From positions 124,001 through 188,000 of the forward strand of contig NZ_JAUUDS010000005.1 of assembly GCF_030678875.1 (NCBI RefSeq): DNA of 64,000 nucleotides, read 5' to 3'. The DNA comes from Sphingomonas aurea (GTDB lineage: Bacteria; Pseudomonadota; Alphaproteobacteria; Sphingomonadales; Sphingomonadaceae). Under the pieces are notes generated by a model. The model worked only from the letters and a program-made list of their open reading frames with translations. It had not been told where the DNA came from and did no database searches. The position numbers were made by a program, and so were the translations under genes. Below, one piece after another: positions 17,858 through 26,817 of the stretch. How positions within the stretch are numbered: the first letter of the stretch is position 1; each line of letters opens with the position of its first letter.

Positions 17858-17967
17858 ATTAGTCCCCTTTCCTTCAGTGTCACTACGGACAGCGCAAACC
17901 CACTATAGAGGGGTTGGTTTCCAGGCAAGTCGACAAAGTTCCGGACTGTGGCCGAACAGCAACAGAT

Positions 17968-18423
17968 TTATCCCGCTACCAGTCCCTGCGCCTGCAACTC
18001 TACAAGCAGCGCGGCAAGCGTCGCGCGCGCTTCGGCATCCACCGTCGTACCCCCGGCCGGTGCCGCGATCACGCCGGCCCGTCGCCAAGATCCGCCGACG
18101 AACCGCGCCGCTGTGGCGCTCGCCCGGTCCCACACGGCCAATCCCTCGCGCGCCGCGACGAACCGCCACCCGCCCTCCGTCCAGCCCGCCAGTGCCAGCG
18201 CGTGCCCGGTCCACGCCCCACCCGGCATCGCTCCCGTTATCCAGGCCTGCCCCTCGGCCGGCGCGGCCGGCGGCGTGTCTAGTCCGATCGCTTCGACCAG
18301 GGCGTGCACCGCCATGTCGAGCAGCACCAGTGCTTCGTTATGCGCCAGTTCCTTCTGCGCCTGCCCCGGTTCGATCAGCGGCAGCATCAACCGCGCGGTC
18401 GTGTTCCCCATCATTCCCTCCAT
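17968..18423 (-). CDS. DUF2793 family protein, last gene of the GTA-like cluster
   Basis: 151 residues from the ATG at 18423, which overlaps the stop of the preceding tail gene (ATGA). It begins with MLPLIEPGQAQKELAHNEAL, the hallmark of DUF2793 proteins found at the end of phage-tail and GTA operons in Alphaproteobacteria. A WITG / GAW / GHALALAGWTEGGWRFVAAREG segment follows. It is probably a tail-fibre or receptor-associated component; that is inferred from position. The operon appears to end here. Confidence 0.85.
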   Translation of the reverse strand: MEGMMGNTTARLMLPLIEPGQAQKELAHNEALVLLDMAVHALVEAIGLDTPPAAPAEGQAWITGAMPGGAWTGHALALAGWTEGGWRFVAAREGLAVWDRASATAARFVGGSWRRAGVIAAPAGGTTVDAEARATLAALLVELQAQGLVAG

Positions 18424-20540
18424 CAGATCGTCGTTACGAGCGGCAGCGAGTCCGCCCAAGTTCCGCGCTGCCGCACCTCGATCATCGTTCCGGCCATCAG
18501 CGGCCCCGCCAGCCACGGCCGGTCGAGATCCAGCTGCACCGCCGCACCGCCCGGTGGCGTCACGGTAAGGCGATAGCGTTCCGCCTCCTCGCCCAGCGGC
18601 ACGTCGCCGCCGTCGCGCCACGTCCAGCCTGCACGACTGCGGCGCGTCCAGCCGAGCCCGCCATCGCCGCGCCGCACCGCCTGGACCGGCGCGGGCGGAC
18701 GCAGCGACGCGCCCGTGGCGACCACCGCCACCTCGGCCGGCTCGACGTCGCCCGCGCCACTCGCCATCACCCGCACCATCCGGCCGAGCGCCGACAGCGG
18801 CAGCTCGATCGCCGAAGCGCTCTCCGCCGTCAGCAGCGCGAAACCGTCGCCCACCGCCACTGCCGCCGCCTCGGTTCCCCGCCGCCCGCGCAGCAGCCGC
18901 GTCAACCGCCAGCGGCCGCCGCCCAGTGGCACCGCTTGCCCGAACTGGACCAGCTCGCCGCCCGCCATCGCCAGGTTCGTACCCCGGTCGAGCGCCGCAT
19001 CGTCCGCGTCCGCCAACATCATGTCCGCGCGGGCCAGCCGCACCACCAGCACACCGGCGGTGTCATAGAGACAGGCAGGTGCCGGCCGCGGTGCCGTCTC
19101 GACGGTGCCCAGCACCGCCGGCGCTGCGGTCGCTCCCGCCGGCGTCCAGCTCGCTCCGTCATCGGCGCTCCACAGCAGCGACGCCGATCGCCAGCCAGCG
19201 CCCTGCCCGGCCGCCAGCACCGTGAGCCGCGGCGCCGTCGTCAACGTGTCGTCCAGTACCGGCAGCTCTGCCACCCGCAGCAGCGTCGCCCCGACCGGCG
19301 CGTCGAGCGCACCCGCCACCCGCCCGCCATCGACGGCACCGGTCGCGGCGATCGCCGGCGGCAGCGGCACGAGCGTCAGTCGGGTCGCCATCGCCTCGAC
19401 ATTCGTCTCCGTCACCTGCCAGCGGCCCGCCTCGTCGGCGATCGCCACCACCGCGCCCGGTGCCACCGCCATCCCGTCGAAGCCGAGCGTCACCGTTCGC
19501 CGCACCCGCGCCGCGCCCGCCTGCACCAGCAGCGCCTCGGCCAGTGCCCGCGCGGCGGTAGCGGTCATCGCCGCCGGCATCTCGACCCGCTCGACTCCTG
19601 CTCCTGCGCCGACCCGCGTCGCCCGTTGCACGCCGGCCTGATAGTCGCGCGCCGGATCGTAATGGCCGACTGCCACGCCTTGCGGCACCGTCTCGATCGC
19701 GGCGACCTGTCGCGCCCGGCTCGCACCCTTCAGCCCGCTCGCGACCACGCCACGATCGGCGAGTACCGCCGCCGCGCCGGCATCGTCACGCAGTGACAAC
19801 GCGCCCCCCGCCGGCGCCCACCAGCCGCTGCCCGCCTGGGCCAGCACCTCCAGCACCCCGCCGACACTGCCGCTCGCCGCGAAGCCGTCCAGCGTCGCAC
19901 CCCCGCCGCCGCGCACCTCGTCTGCCACCCACGCCGCGATCGCCCCGACCGGCGCCGGCCCGGCATCGGCGATCACCTCGACCGTCAGCTGCGGCAGGCG
20001 ATTGCCGAAATCGGCGAGCGGCAGGTCCTCCCAAACCAGATACGCCATCCCGCGATAAGCCGGCGTCGTCCCTTCGGCGCTCGCGATCAGCGGGTCGACC
20101 GCTTGGTCCTCGCTGCCGGTATGGACGCGCAGGGTCGCCTTTACCTTCAGGTCGCCCGCGCTCCCGCGCACCAGCCGTCCGTCCGCCCAGATCCGCCCGA
20201 TCCCGACGATCGGCCGCGCCGACAGCAGCACCGCAAACGACGCCGAATAGCTATAGGTCGTGGTCGCCGCCTGCCCCTTGCCCCCGCCGCTGCGCCCGCG
20301 CGCCTCCTTCAGATCGGTCGACCAGATCACCGTACCCGCGACCCGCATCGTTCCGAACAGCATGGGGATCGGCGTGCCATAGCTCGACGTCTGCATCGCC
20401 AGTTCGGTCAGCCGCGGCCCCTCGCGACCCTTGCGGCCGAGCAGCCGATGGTCGAGCGCATTGCCGATCAGCCCGCCGATCGCCCCGCCCAGCGGTCCGC
20501 CGACCGCGGTGCCGATCGCACTCAGTACCAGCGTCGCCAT
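18423..20540 (-). CDS. GTA tail protein gp15-like (baseplate/host-specificity)
   Basis: About 705 residues from the ATG at 20540, which overlaps the stop of the NlpC/P60 gene (TAATG). The N-terminus is glycine-rich and hydrophobic (LSAIGTAVGGPLGGAIGGLI), as in RcGTA gp15 homologues, followed by TPIPMLFGTMRVAGTVIW and a long beta-rich body. In GTA particles this is the large baseplate or hub protein with the receptor-facing tip. It is shorter than the Rhodobacter protein (about 1300), so the glycoside-hydrolase/TIM part seems absent; it may have been moved to the gp12-like gene of this cluster. Confidence 0.85.
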   Translation of the reverse strand: MATLVLSAIGTAVGGPLGGAIGGLIGNALDHRLLGRKGREGPRLTELAMQTSSYGTPIPMLFGTMRVAGTVIWSTDLKEARGRSGGGKGQAATTTYSYSASFAVLLSARPIVGIGRIWADGRLVRGSAGDLKVKATLRVHTGSEDQAVDPLIASAEGTTPAYRGMAYLVWEDLPLADFGNRLPQLTVEVIADAGPAPVGAIAAWVADEVRGGGGATLDGFAASGSVGGVLEVLAQAGSGWWAPAGGALSLRDDAGAAAVLADRGVVASGLKGASRARQVAAIETVPQGVAVGHYDPARDYQAGVQRATRVGAGAGVERVEMPAAMTATAARALAEALLVQAGAARVRRTVTLGFDGMAVAPGAVVAIADEAGRWQVTETNVEAMATRLTLVPLPPAIAATGAVDGGRVAGALDAPVGATLLRVAELPVLDDTLTTAPRLTVLAAGQGAGWRSASLLWSADDGASWTPAGATAAPAVLGTVETAPRPAPACLYDTAGVLVVRLARADMMLADADDAALDRGTNLAMAGGELVQFGQAVPLGGGRWRLTRLLRGRRGTEAAAVAVGDGFALLTAESASAIELPLSALGRMVRVMASGAGDVEPAEVAVVATGASLRPPAPVQAVRRGDGGLGWTRRSRAGWTWRDGGDVPLGEEAERYRLTVTPPGGAAVQLDLDRPWLAGPLMAGTMIEVRQRGTWADSLPLVTTI

Positions 20541-20902
20541 TATCCCCTCCTCCAGCTCGCCAGCACCGGCCAGGGCGGCACGCCCGGCCGCACCGCCACC
20601 CGCCCCAGTCCCGCATCGGCATGGACCAGCGCGTCGCCCGTCCACACGCCCAGGTGCAGCTGCCCCGGCCCGGTCCGCATCATCAGCAGGTCGCCCGCGC
20701 GCCGGTCCCCGGCCCGCACCAGCCAGGCATCGACCACCGCCATCCACCGCTCCGGCTCGCCGCCGCGCAGGGGATAGCCGGTCGGCACGCCCTCGATCCC
20801 GAGCGCCAGCGCCGCCAGCCCGACACAGTCCAGCCCGGTCACCGGATCGCGCCCGTGCAGCCGGAACCGCGCCCCGACCAGCGCCAGCGCTATCCCGGCC
20901 AC
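20540..20902 (-). CDS. NlpC/P60 family peptidase (GTA gp14-like)
   Basis: 120 residues from a GTG at 20902 overlapping the end of the gp13-like gene by 13 bases. The catalytic cysteine lies in GLDCVGLAALAL, a histidine in QLHLGVWTG, and another in ALVHADA. In GTAs and phages this small peptidase is part of the tail tip and cuts peptidoglycan stem peptides so DNA can enter. Its short length is typical. It is tightly packed between gp13 and gp15, as in RcGTA. Confidence 0.85.
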   Translation of the reverse strand: MAGIALALVGARFRLHGRDPVTGLDCVGLAALALGIEGVPTGYPLRGGEPERWMAVVDAWLVRAGDRRAGDLLMMRTGPGQLHLGVWTGDALVHADAGLGRVAVRPGVPPWPVLASWRRG

Positions 20903-21696
20903 CGCGTCAGCAGGTCCATCCCCGGCAGGTGCGGCTCGCCGCGGAAGTTCGCCGCATTGCCGAACCGGGCGGCGCAGGTCGCCAGCGTCCGGTCGCACCC
21001 CTCGACCAGCTCCACCAGGGTTCCGGCCGCCACTTCCCGCACCGGCGGCGCCACCAGCGTCACCGTTCGTCCCGTAGACCCCGCGATCGCCTGGGACAGT
21101 CCGCCATTCCTCCCGTCCAGCCACCGCACCATCCCCCCGCCATATCCGTTCGCCACCGGCTCGTTCACGGTCAGCGTCAGCACCGCGCCCTCGGCCGCCG
21201 TCACCCGCGCGAAGCGCCGTCGCCCCGCCATCGCCACCCGGCAGCGCCGGTCGCCCAGCGATGCGCGGCAGCCCGGCGACGTCTCCTCCACCGCCGCCCG
21301 GCCCAGCCTGGCGCCCGGCCCGGCCAGTTCCGCCGCGAAGCGCCCGTCCGCCATCTCGACCGCCCCGATGGTCCCCTCGCCCAGCTCGACCCGCGCCGCC
21401 CCGTCGGTCCAGTCGACCGCGAACAACCGCACCCGCGCGCCGTCCCAGCGCCCCTCCAGCAGGTCCCGCTCGCCGATCGCGTCGCTCGCCAGCGCGCCGG
21501 CCACCTCCATCGTATCCGCCGTCAGCCCGACCTGCCGCCGCACCGCAGAAGGCACCATCCCCGGCGCCGCGCGGTGGACCAGCCCGTCGACGGTCAGGTC
21601 GCGATCATGCGCGGTCAGCCCGATCGCCACCCCGTCGCGCCGCTCGATCCGCCAGCACAAGGCGATCGTCGTCGCTTCGCCCTCAAGCCAGCTCAC
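20890..21696 (-). CDS. DUF2163 family protein (GTA gp13-like)
   Basis: 268 residues. It starts MSWLEGEATTIALCWRIERR, the typical N-terminus of DUF2163. The C-terminal half has cysteines in ETSPGCRASLGDRRCRV and EGCDRTLATCAARFGN that match the iron-sulfur-binding hub protein of RcGTA. In the particle it forms the baseplate hub joining the tube to gp15. It overlaps the gp12-like stop by four bases and runs into the NlpC gene. Confidence 0.88.
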   Translation of the reverse strand: MSWLEGEATTIALCWRIERRDGVAIGLTAHDRDLTVDGLVHRAAPGMVPSAVRRQVGLTADTMEVAGALASDAIGERDLLEGRWDGARVRLFAVDWTDGAARVELGEGTIGAVEMADGRFAAELAGPGARLGRAAVEETSPGCRASLGDRRCRVAMAGRRRFARVTAAEGAVLTLTVNEPVANGYGGGMVRWLDGRNGGLSQAIAGSTGRTVTLVAPPVREVAAGTLVELVEGCDRTLATCAARFGNAANFRGEPHLPGMDLLTRWPG

Positions 21697-23954
21697 GCCG
21701 CCTCCTCGCGCAGCTCGATCAGCGGCACCGACGCCGCCACCCCGGCGCGGAAGGTCGCGCGGCTGACGCTCAGCGCATCCTCGGCAAAGCGGACGGGCAC
21801 GTCGAAGTCGAAGCTCGCCGTTATCCCCACGCCCGCCGCCGGTGCCGCATCCAGCACCACCCAGCCGCCGGCCTCCACCGCAAAGCCCCGCGCCAGCCCC
21901 GCCACCGCGACCGATACGCTCCCCGCCACCGGCCGGGTGATCCGCCGCACGCTCGCGCCGTAACGGCGCACTAGCGCGAAGCGCCGCGTCGCTCCGTCGC
22001 CGGTCCCGATCAACTCGTCGCGCCCGCGCCAGTCGAACGGATCGCGTAGCCGGAACCCGCGCGCCGGCCCCATCCGTGCACGGAAGAAATCGAGCAGCGC
22101 CGCGATATCCTCTTCCGACCGCACCCCCGGCCCGACGTCATAGCGGCAGCGCGCCTCCGCCCAGCTCGCATTGCGCTGCTCCGCCCCGCCGCCTGCGGTG
22201 ACGATCTGGGTCGAGAAGGCCGGCGCCACTTCCGCCTCGCGCCCCAGCGCCAGCGGAAACGCCACATCGTCGAACGCCTGCATGTCGTCGCCTCCCTCGC
22301 TGTCGAAATGGACGAAGCCGTCGCGCATCACCTGCGGCAGCGCCCACAGCACCGCCGCCGCGACGCCCCGCGCCCGCGCATCTCCGGCGGCGCGGTCGAT
22401 CGCCGCCCACTGCCCCGCATCCTCGGGGCGCAGCACGAAGCCGCTCAGATAATGCTGCCGCCCCACCGGGTAACCGAGCCGCGCCTCCGCCGCCGCGATC
22501 CCGCGCGCGGTCGACACCCGGTCGCCCGCCGCCGCCCAGTCATAATCCTCCAGCTGGAGCACATCGAACGCCGGGCTCGCCCAGCCGACCGGCAGGTTCG
22601 CGCGCTTCGCCTCGGGCGCCAGCGGATCGAGCACCGTCGGCAGATAGGTCAGCAGATGCACCACGCATCCCGGCGCCGCCGCCCGCACCGCCGCGGTCAG
22701 CGCGGCAGTCGACGCCGCCAGGCACGCCCCCGCCCGGTCCAGCGTATCGCGCTCAGCCGGCGTCGACACCGCCCGCACGCTCCCGATCGCGACCGGCGCG
22801 AACGCCGCCACCGCCGCCGCATCGTACAGGCACGGCGCGTGGCTGACGGGATCGATCCACCACCACGGCTCCCCGATCTGGAAGCGCGGCGCCAGCCCCG
22901 CCGCCGTGCCGATCGCCAGGAACGCCCGCGCCACCCCGGCCAGATACGCCATGGCTTGCGCGTTGGCCGGGCTGAGCAGCGTCGAGGGCGGCACCCACCC
23001 GGTCAGCGCCGGTGCCCCGTCCGCCCGTCGCTGCTTCCACGCATCGGGACAATGCGCGTCGAACAGCTCGTAACTCAGCGACCAGATCAGCGCATAACCC
23101 AGCTCCGCCGCCCGTGCTGCAAAGTCCCGGTGCCACGCCGCGCACGGCATGTTGAGCACGCCCGTCACCCTCTGCACGCCGTCGAGCCGGAAATAATGGC
23201 TCATCCCGACATAATGGATCAGCGTGCCGCGATACCCGAGTTGCAGCGCATTGCGCAGCAGCCGCGCGGGCGTCAGGTTATAGCTGTCGTCATAGCCGCT
23301 CGCGATCCCCAGCCCGTGCGGCGGCACGATCGCGTCGCCGATCGCCAGCACCGATCCCGGCCCGTCACAGCCGATCCCGCTCATCTCCGCCCAGCCCTCC
23401 ACCGGCTGACCAAGCGGCGCGTCTGCGCCGGTGTAGCCCGGCGCGACCAGCGACACGAACATCCGGTCGACGTCCCCCGCCCATACCGGCACCGCCTCCT
23501 CCGGATGGACGAATCCGCCTGCTACATCGGCGAAGTCGATCGCGACGACCGCATCCTCGGGCGCCCCTGCCGCATAGTTCCACAGCCGCACATACCAGGA
23601 CCGCGCCACCCCCGCGGCGTCGCGCCCCTCGATCGTCAGCACCGGGCCGTTGACCGCGTCGAGCGCGATCACTCCGCCCGACCGCCACCGGAACCGCAGC
23701 CGGCACTGCCGGAAATCCCGCGCCGTCTCATAGGCGAGCAGCGGATGGTCGAACCGATCCTCCGCCTCCCAGATCAGTCCCGCCAGATCGTCCGCGCGAT
23801 AGAACACGCAGTCGACCCGCAGCGCATCGGGCGCCGTGGTCGTCACCGCCGCCATCATCGGCCGCGGAAAGTTCACCGTCCAGAACCGCGGATCGAACCG
23901 CGACACGACGCCGGCCTCCTGCACCGTCCGCGCCTTTGCGAGCCAGTGTCCCAT
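21693..23954 (-). CDS. GTA gp12-like distal tail protein (DUF2460/TIGR02217) with a large N-terminal extension
   Basis: About 753 residues from the ATG at 23954. The last ~200 residues are the DUF2460 distal tail domain: EVAPAFSTQIVTAGGG, SWAEARCRYDVGPG, LLDFFRARMGPARGFRLRDP. The first ~540 residues are an extra module with tryptophan- and aspartate-rich segments (PRFWTVNFPRPM, GEPWWWIDP, VLQLEDYDW, YLSGFVLRPED) that looks like a TIM-barrel glycoside-hydrolase-like fold. RcGTA gp12 itself is only about 200 residues, so this is a fusion. The upstream in-frame extension to 24113 lies in repeats and is not used. Confidence 0.85.
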   Translation of the reverse strand: MGHWLAKARTVQEAGVVSRFDPRFWTVNFPRPMMAAVTTTAPDALRVDCVFYRADDLAGLIWEAEDRFDHPLLAYETARDFRQCRLRFRWRSGGVIALDAVNGPVLTIEGRDAAGVARSWYVRLWNYAAGAPEDAVVAIDFADVAGGFVHPEEAVPVWAGDVDRMFVSLVAPGYTGADAPLGQPVEGWAEMSGIGCDGPGSVLAIGDAIVPPHGLGIASGYDDSYNLTPARLLRNALQLGYRGTLIHYVGMSHYFRLDGVQRVTGVLNMPCAAWHRDFAARAAELGYALIWSLSYELFDAHCPDAWKQRRADGAPALTGWVPPSTLLSPANAQAMAYLAGVARAFLAIGTAAGLAPRFQIGEPWWWIDPVSHAPCLYDAAAVAAFAPVAIGSVRAVSTPAERDTLDRAGACLAASTAALTAAVRAAAPGCVVHLLTYLPTVLDPLAPEAKRANLPVGWASPAFDVLQLEDYDWAAAGDRVSTARGIAAAEARLGYPVGRQHYLSGFVLRPEDAGQWAAIDRAAGDARARGVAAAVLWALPQVMRDGFVHFDSEGGDDMQAFDDVAFPLALGREAEVAPAFSTQIVTAGGGAEQRNASWAEARCRYDVGPGVRSEEDIAALLDFFRARMGPARGFRLRDPFDWRGRDELIGTGDGATRRFALVRRYGASVRRITRPVAGSVSVAVAGLARGFAVEAGGWVVLDAAPAAGVGITASFDFDVPVRFAEDALSVSRATFRAGVAASVPLIELREEAA

Positions 23955-24420
23955 GATTGCCTCCCCCCTCCCCGACACCCGGACGTCATCCCCGCGAAAG
24001 CCGGTATCCAGACACGCTGACCTCACAGCCTGACTGCCACGGCAGCGTCTCTGGACTCCCGCCTCCGCGGAAATGACGGACGCGCTGACGTACCAGCCCG
24101 CCCAATCTCTCATCCCGGCTCCAGCAGGGACGCCCGCCCCCCTCCGTCATCCCGGCGAAAGCCGGGATCCAGACACGCTGAACTCACAGCTTTACCGCCA
24201 CGGCAGCGTCTCTGGATTCCCGCCTCCGCGGGAATGGCGGACGTGCTGACGTACCAGCCCGCCCAACCTCTCAACCCGGCTCCAGCGCGGACGCCGGCCC
24301 CCTTTCGTCATCCCTGCGAAAGCCGGGACCCACGGACACGGCGAACCCGACGACGGCGCGCCACACCAGCCGCCCGCAACCATGGGTTCCGGCATCCGCC
24401 GTGATAACGGACAGTAGAGG
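23955..24420. repeat. Tandem 161-bp repeat built from REP-like palindromes, inside the GTA cluster
   Basis: The sequence CGTCATCCC-GCGAAAGCCGG recurs with its first TCAT at 23986, 24147 and 24308, a period of exactly 161 bases: two full copies and a partial third. Each copy carries a palindrome (GCGAAAGCCGGGATCCAGA against TCTGGATTCCCGCCTCCGCG) of the REP-like family seen elsewhere in the window. No gene fits here. It separates the tape-measure gene from the gp12-like gene in an otherwise overlapping operon. Confidence 0.85.
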
Positions 24421-24969
24421 CTATCCCTCCAGCGCCGCCTTCACCGCGCGGGCCACCTGCCGCGACGACTGCGCCAGCACCCCCGCCGCCTCCCCGGCCC
24501 CCGCGGCCTGCACGGTGATCGCCACCCGCACCTCGCGCGCACCAGCCGCCACCGCCGGCTCGATCCGCCCGGAGGACGCGGGCACGAACAGCTCCGGCCC
24601 CCGCTCCCCGACCGTATAGGCGCGCCCGCCGACGACCGGCCCGCCGGTCGCCCGCCCCGGCGCCCCCAACAGCCGCGCCAGCAGGCCGCCCAGCCCGCCG
24701 CCACCGCCCGCCACCGCATCGATCCCGGCGCGCAATCCCGCCGCCGCGATCTGGTCGAGCGCCTTCAGCGCCACGCCGCGCAGCTCCTCGAACCCCAGCC
24801 GCCCGCTCCGCACCGCTGCCAGCAGCGAGGTTTCGATTGCCCGCCCCGCCCGTGCCGCACCCTGGCCCAGCCCTCCGTCCAGCGTCTCGCGCATCAGCGC
24901 CACGTCGCGGGCAAAGCCGGCGGTATCCGCACGTACCTCCACCAGCCGCCGGTCGAACTCGTCATCCAT
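24421..24969 (-). CDS. Tail tape measure protein (GTA gp11-like)
   Basis: 182 residues, a very short tape measure. The N-terminus (DDEFDRRLVEVRADTAGFAR) matches GTA tape-measure proteins. The centre has a glycine-rich membrane-like segment and the conserved GRATGGPVVGGRAYTVGERG followed by PELFVPASSGRI, a hallmark of lambda-type tape measures. Tape-measure length sets tail length, so tails would be short, as in RcGTA. It overlaps the preceding chaperone gene by eight bases. Confidence 0.88.
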   Translation of the reverse strand: MDDEFDRRLVEVRADTAGFARDVALMRETLDGGLGQGAARAGRAIETSLLAAVRSGRLGFEELRGVALKALDQIAAAGLRAGIDAVAGGGGGLGGLLARLLGAPGRATGGPVVGGRAYTVGERGPELFVPASSGRIEPAVAAGAREVRVAITVQAAGAGEAAGVLAQSSRQVARAVKAALEG

Positions 24970-25159
24970 CGGGAAATGCCTCCCTCAACCGCGCCAGCGT
25001 CGCCGCGTCGGGCGGCTCGCCGCCCGCCTCCACGCCGCTCAGCGCCTCCACCACCGCCGCCAGCTCGGCCGGCGTGGCTCGCCAGAACGCGTCGGGCGAC
25101 CAGCCCAGCACCGCGCCCGCGAACCCCGCCAGCCGGGCCGCGCCCTCCGCGAACCTCAT
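24962..25159 (-). CDS. Phage tail assembly chaperone (rcc01693-like)
   Basis: 65 residues. The motif GWSPDAFWRATPAELAAVVEAL is typical of the small tail-assembly chaperone found between gp10 and the tape measure in GTAs. It overlaps both neighbours by a few bases (ATG at 25159 overlaps the gp10 stop). It probably coats the tape measure during tail assembly; that role comes from family knowledge. Confidence 0.8.
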   Translation of the reverse strand: MRFAEGAARLAGFAGAVLGWSPDAFWRATPAELAAVVEALSGVEAGGEPPDAATLARLREAFPDG

Positions 25160-25464
25160 CGTCCGCTCAGGACCTGGCCCATCAGCACGCGCAGCACCGG
25201 CGTCGCCGCCGCCAGTCCGCCCGCGACCAGTGCCTCGCCCAGTACCTCCCGCGTGAGCCAGCCGGGCCGCTCATGGACGCAGTGCCAGAACAGCCCGGCC
25301 AGCTCCGTCAGCGCCAGCCGCCCCTCCGCCGCCCGCTCGACCAGCGCGAACAGCGGACCAAGCTCCGCCTCGGCCGCGACCAGCGCGGCAAAGCTCGGCC
25401 GCAGCACCAGCGCCTCGCCGTTCACCCGCAGCGCCGCCTCGCCCCTCACGGCATTGGCCGTCAT
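25156..25464 (-). CDS. GTA gp10-like tail assembly protein
   Basis: 102 residues from the ATG at 25464, which overlaps the stop of the tail-tube gene (ATGA). It has the pattern VRGEAALRVNGEALVLRPSF, AALVAAEAELGPLFALVERA and FWHCVHERPG, typical of the gene transfer agent family protein between the tail tube and the chaperone. Such proteins act as the G-part of lambda G/GT-like tail chaperones (inferred by position). Confidence 0.8.
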   Translation of the reverse strand: MTANAVRGEAALRVNGEALVLRPSFAALVAAEAELGPLFALVERAAEGRLALTELAGLFWHCVHERPGWLTREVLGEALVAGGLAAATPVLRVLMGQVLSGR

Positions 25465-25865
25465 GCCGCCACCACCTGGCCGCTGCTCTCCAGCGACAGG
25501 GTGTAGGACCGCTCGCCGTTGAAATCGCCGGCATAGTCCAGCCGCGACACCAGGAACCGCCCGGTCATCGCCTCGCCCCCTTCGAAGCTCAGCCGGTAGT
25601 CGTCGATCGTCCCGGCCAGCGCATGCCCGCGCATCCGCGCCTCCGCCGCCGATCCCGTGAACACTCCCGCGCCCGACACGCTGACGCTGCGCACCCCGGC
25701 GCCCGACAGCAGCTGCCGCCAGCCGCCCGAATCCTTGTTCGTCACCACCACCGCCTCGCCGTTGATCGACAGCTGTGTCGTCCGCAGTCCCGCCACCGTC
25801 GCGAACGCCGGCACCTGTGCGCCGTCGCCGATCTTCAACAGAAACGCGCTTCCCCGCTCGATCAT
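25461..25865 (-). CDS. Major tail tube protein (TP901-1 family, GTA gp9-like)
   Basis: 134 residues. The start MIERGSAFLLKIGDG, the NGEAVVVTNKDSGGWRQLL core and the closing YTLSLESSGQV identify the TP901-1-like major tail protein. It polymerises into the tail tube. The gene sits in the conserved position between DUF3168 and gp10, 21 bases after the DUF3168 stop. Confidence 0.9.
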   Translation of the reverse strand: MIERGSAFLLKIGDGAQVPAFATVAGLRTTQLSINGEAVVVTNKDSGGWRQLLSGAGVRSVSVSGAGVFTGSAAEARMRGHALAGTIDDYRLSFEGGEAMTGRFLVSRLDYAGDFNGERSYTLSLESSGQVVAA

Positions 25866-25886
25866 CGCTCTTTCCCCTCGTTTCCG

Positions 25887-26300
25887 TCACGCATCCTCGC
25901 GGTACATCCGCACGACGAACTCCGCCGTCCCGCGCCACCTACCTGCCGCCACCATCGCCAGCCGGCTTCGCGCCAGCCGCAGCTGCGCCACCCGCCACCC
26001 CCTGCCCAGCACCGGCGCGATCCCCGGCACCGCGTCCTCCACCGACGCCAGCAGTCCGCGCAGCCGCACCGGCCGCTCGCCCTCGTCGTGGAGCGTCACC
26101 ACCAGCCGCCCCTCGCATCCGCGAAAGCCCGTCGCGCTCCAGTCGGTCAGCACCGGCTCCTCGACCACCGCGTGCGGCACGCTCCCGCGCACCGGCGCCG
26201 CGTCGAACACGGTCAGCGGCAGCGGCTTCAACCGCGCCGCCACCGCAGCGACCAGCACCTCGCGCGCACTCACCCCCATGGACTGTTCGCGGGCGCTCAC
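25887..26300 (-). CDS. DUF3168 family tail terminator (GTA gp8-like)
   Basis: 137 residues if translation starts at the GTG at 26300, which overlaps the stop of the connector gene (GTGA); an ATG at 26279 gives 130. Typical DUF3168 features are VSAREVLVAAVAARL at the start, VFDAAPVRGSVPHAVV in the middle, and a C-terminal RWRGTAEFVVRMYRE. It forms the hexameric ring that caps the tail tube at its head end. Confidence 0.85.
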   Translation of the reverse strand: MSAREQSMGVSAREVLVAAVAARLKPLPLTVFDAAPVRGSVPHAVVEEPVLTDWSATGFRGCEGRLVVTLHDEGERPVRLRGLLASVEDAVPGIAPVLGRGWRVAQLRLARSRLAMVAAGRWRGTAEFVVRMYREDA

Positions 26301-26800
26301 CGGCCGATCCTCAGCCGCCGGTACGGTCGCCACAGGGCGACGACCGCCGCCGGCGGCATGGCGTCGGCGCCGCGATTCTCGAACCAGTGCACCGCCAGCA
26401 GGACCACGCCATGCGCCACGCCCGCGGGCATCGCCGTCCACCGCGGCGCCAGCCCCGCCCGGTACGTCACCAGCACCTGCATCCCCGCCGGCACCCGCAC
26501 CCGCCCCAGCCCGCCCTCGATGTCGACCGCATGGGCATCCACCGCCAGCGCCCCGCCCCCGGTCGCGGCGACGCCTGTGATCGCGACGACCGGCCGCTCT
26601 GCCAGCGCCTGCCAGTCGCCGGTGCCGGTCAGCGCCGCCTCCACTGTCCGTTCGGTGAAGCGCACCCCGCAATACACCTCCCCCGCCTCGATCGCCCCGT
26701 TCACCAGCCGGGTCAGCACGGCGTCCTCCGCCGTCCCCTCCAGCCGCAACAATCCCTTCGCCGCCGCCACCGCAGCCGCGACCACCGCCCCTTCGGTCAT
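26297..26800 (-). CDS. Head-tail connector protein (gp6-like)
   Basis: 167 residues. An N-terminal helical region (AAVAAAKGLLRLEGTAEDAVL) is followed by the conserved HK97 gp6-like pattern LVNGAIEAGEVYCGVRF, with a C-terminal PRWTAMPAGVAHGVVLLAVHWF. It forms the adaptor ring between portal and tail. The gap to the capsid gene upstream (127 bp) holds a palindromic repeat. Confidence 0.88.
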   Translation of the reverse strand: MTEGAVVAAAVAAAKGLLRLEGTAEDAVLTRLVNGAIEAGEVYCGVRFTERTVEAALTGTGDWQALAERPVVAITGVAATGGGALAVDAHAVDIEGGLGRVRVPAGMQVLVTYRAGLAPRWTAMPAGVAHGVVLLAVHWFENRGADAMPPAAVVALWRPYRRLRIGR

Positions 26801-26817
26801 GTCATCTCCTCGATAAG

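Noticed and set aside
22308..24020. Long antisense open frame (570 codons) opposite the gp12-like gene
   Set aside because: High-GC codon bias on the real strand leaves the opposite frame open; the translation is rich in Arg, Pro and His with no motif, while the other strand has clear GTA motifs.
23986..24420. Possible CRISPR array because of regular spacing
   Set aside because: The repeat unit is 161 bases, with no short repeat/spacer alternation, and spacers are as conserved as repeats; no cas genes.
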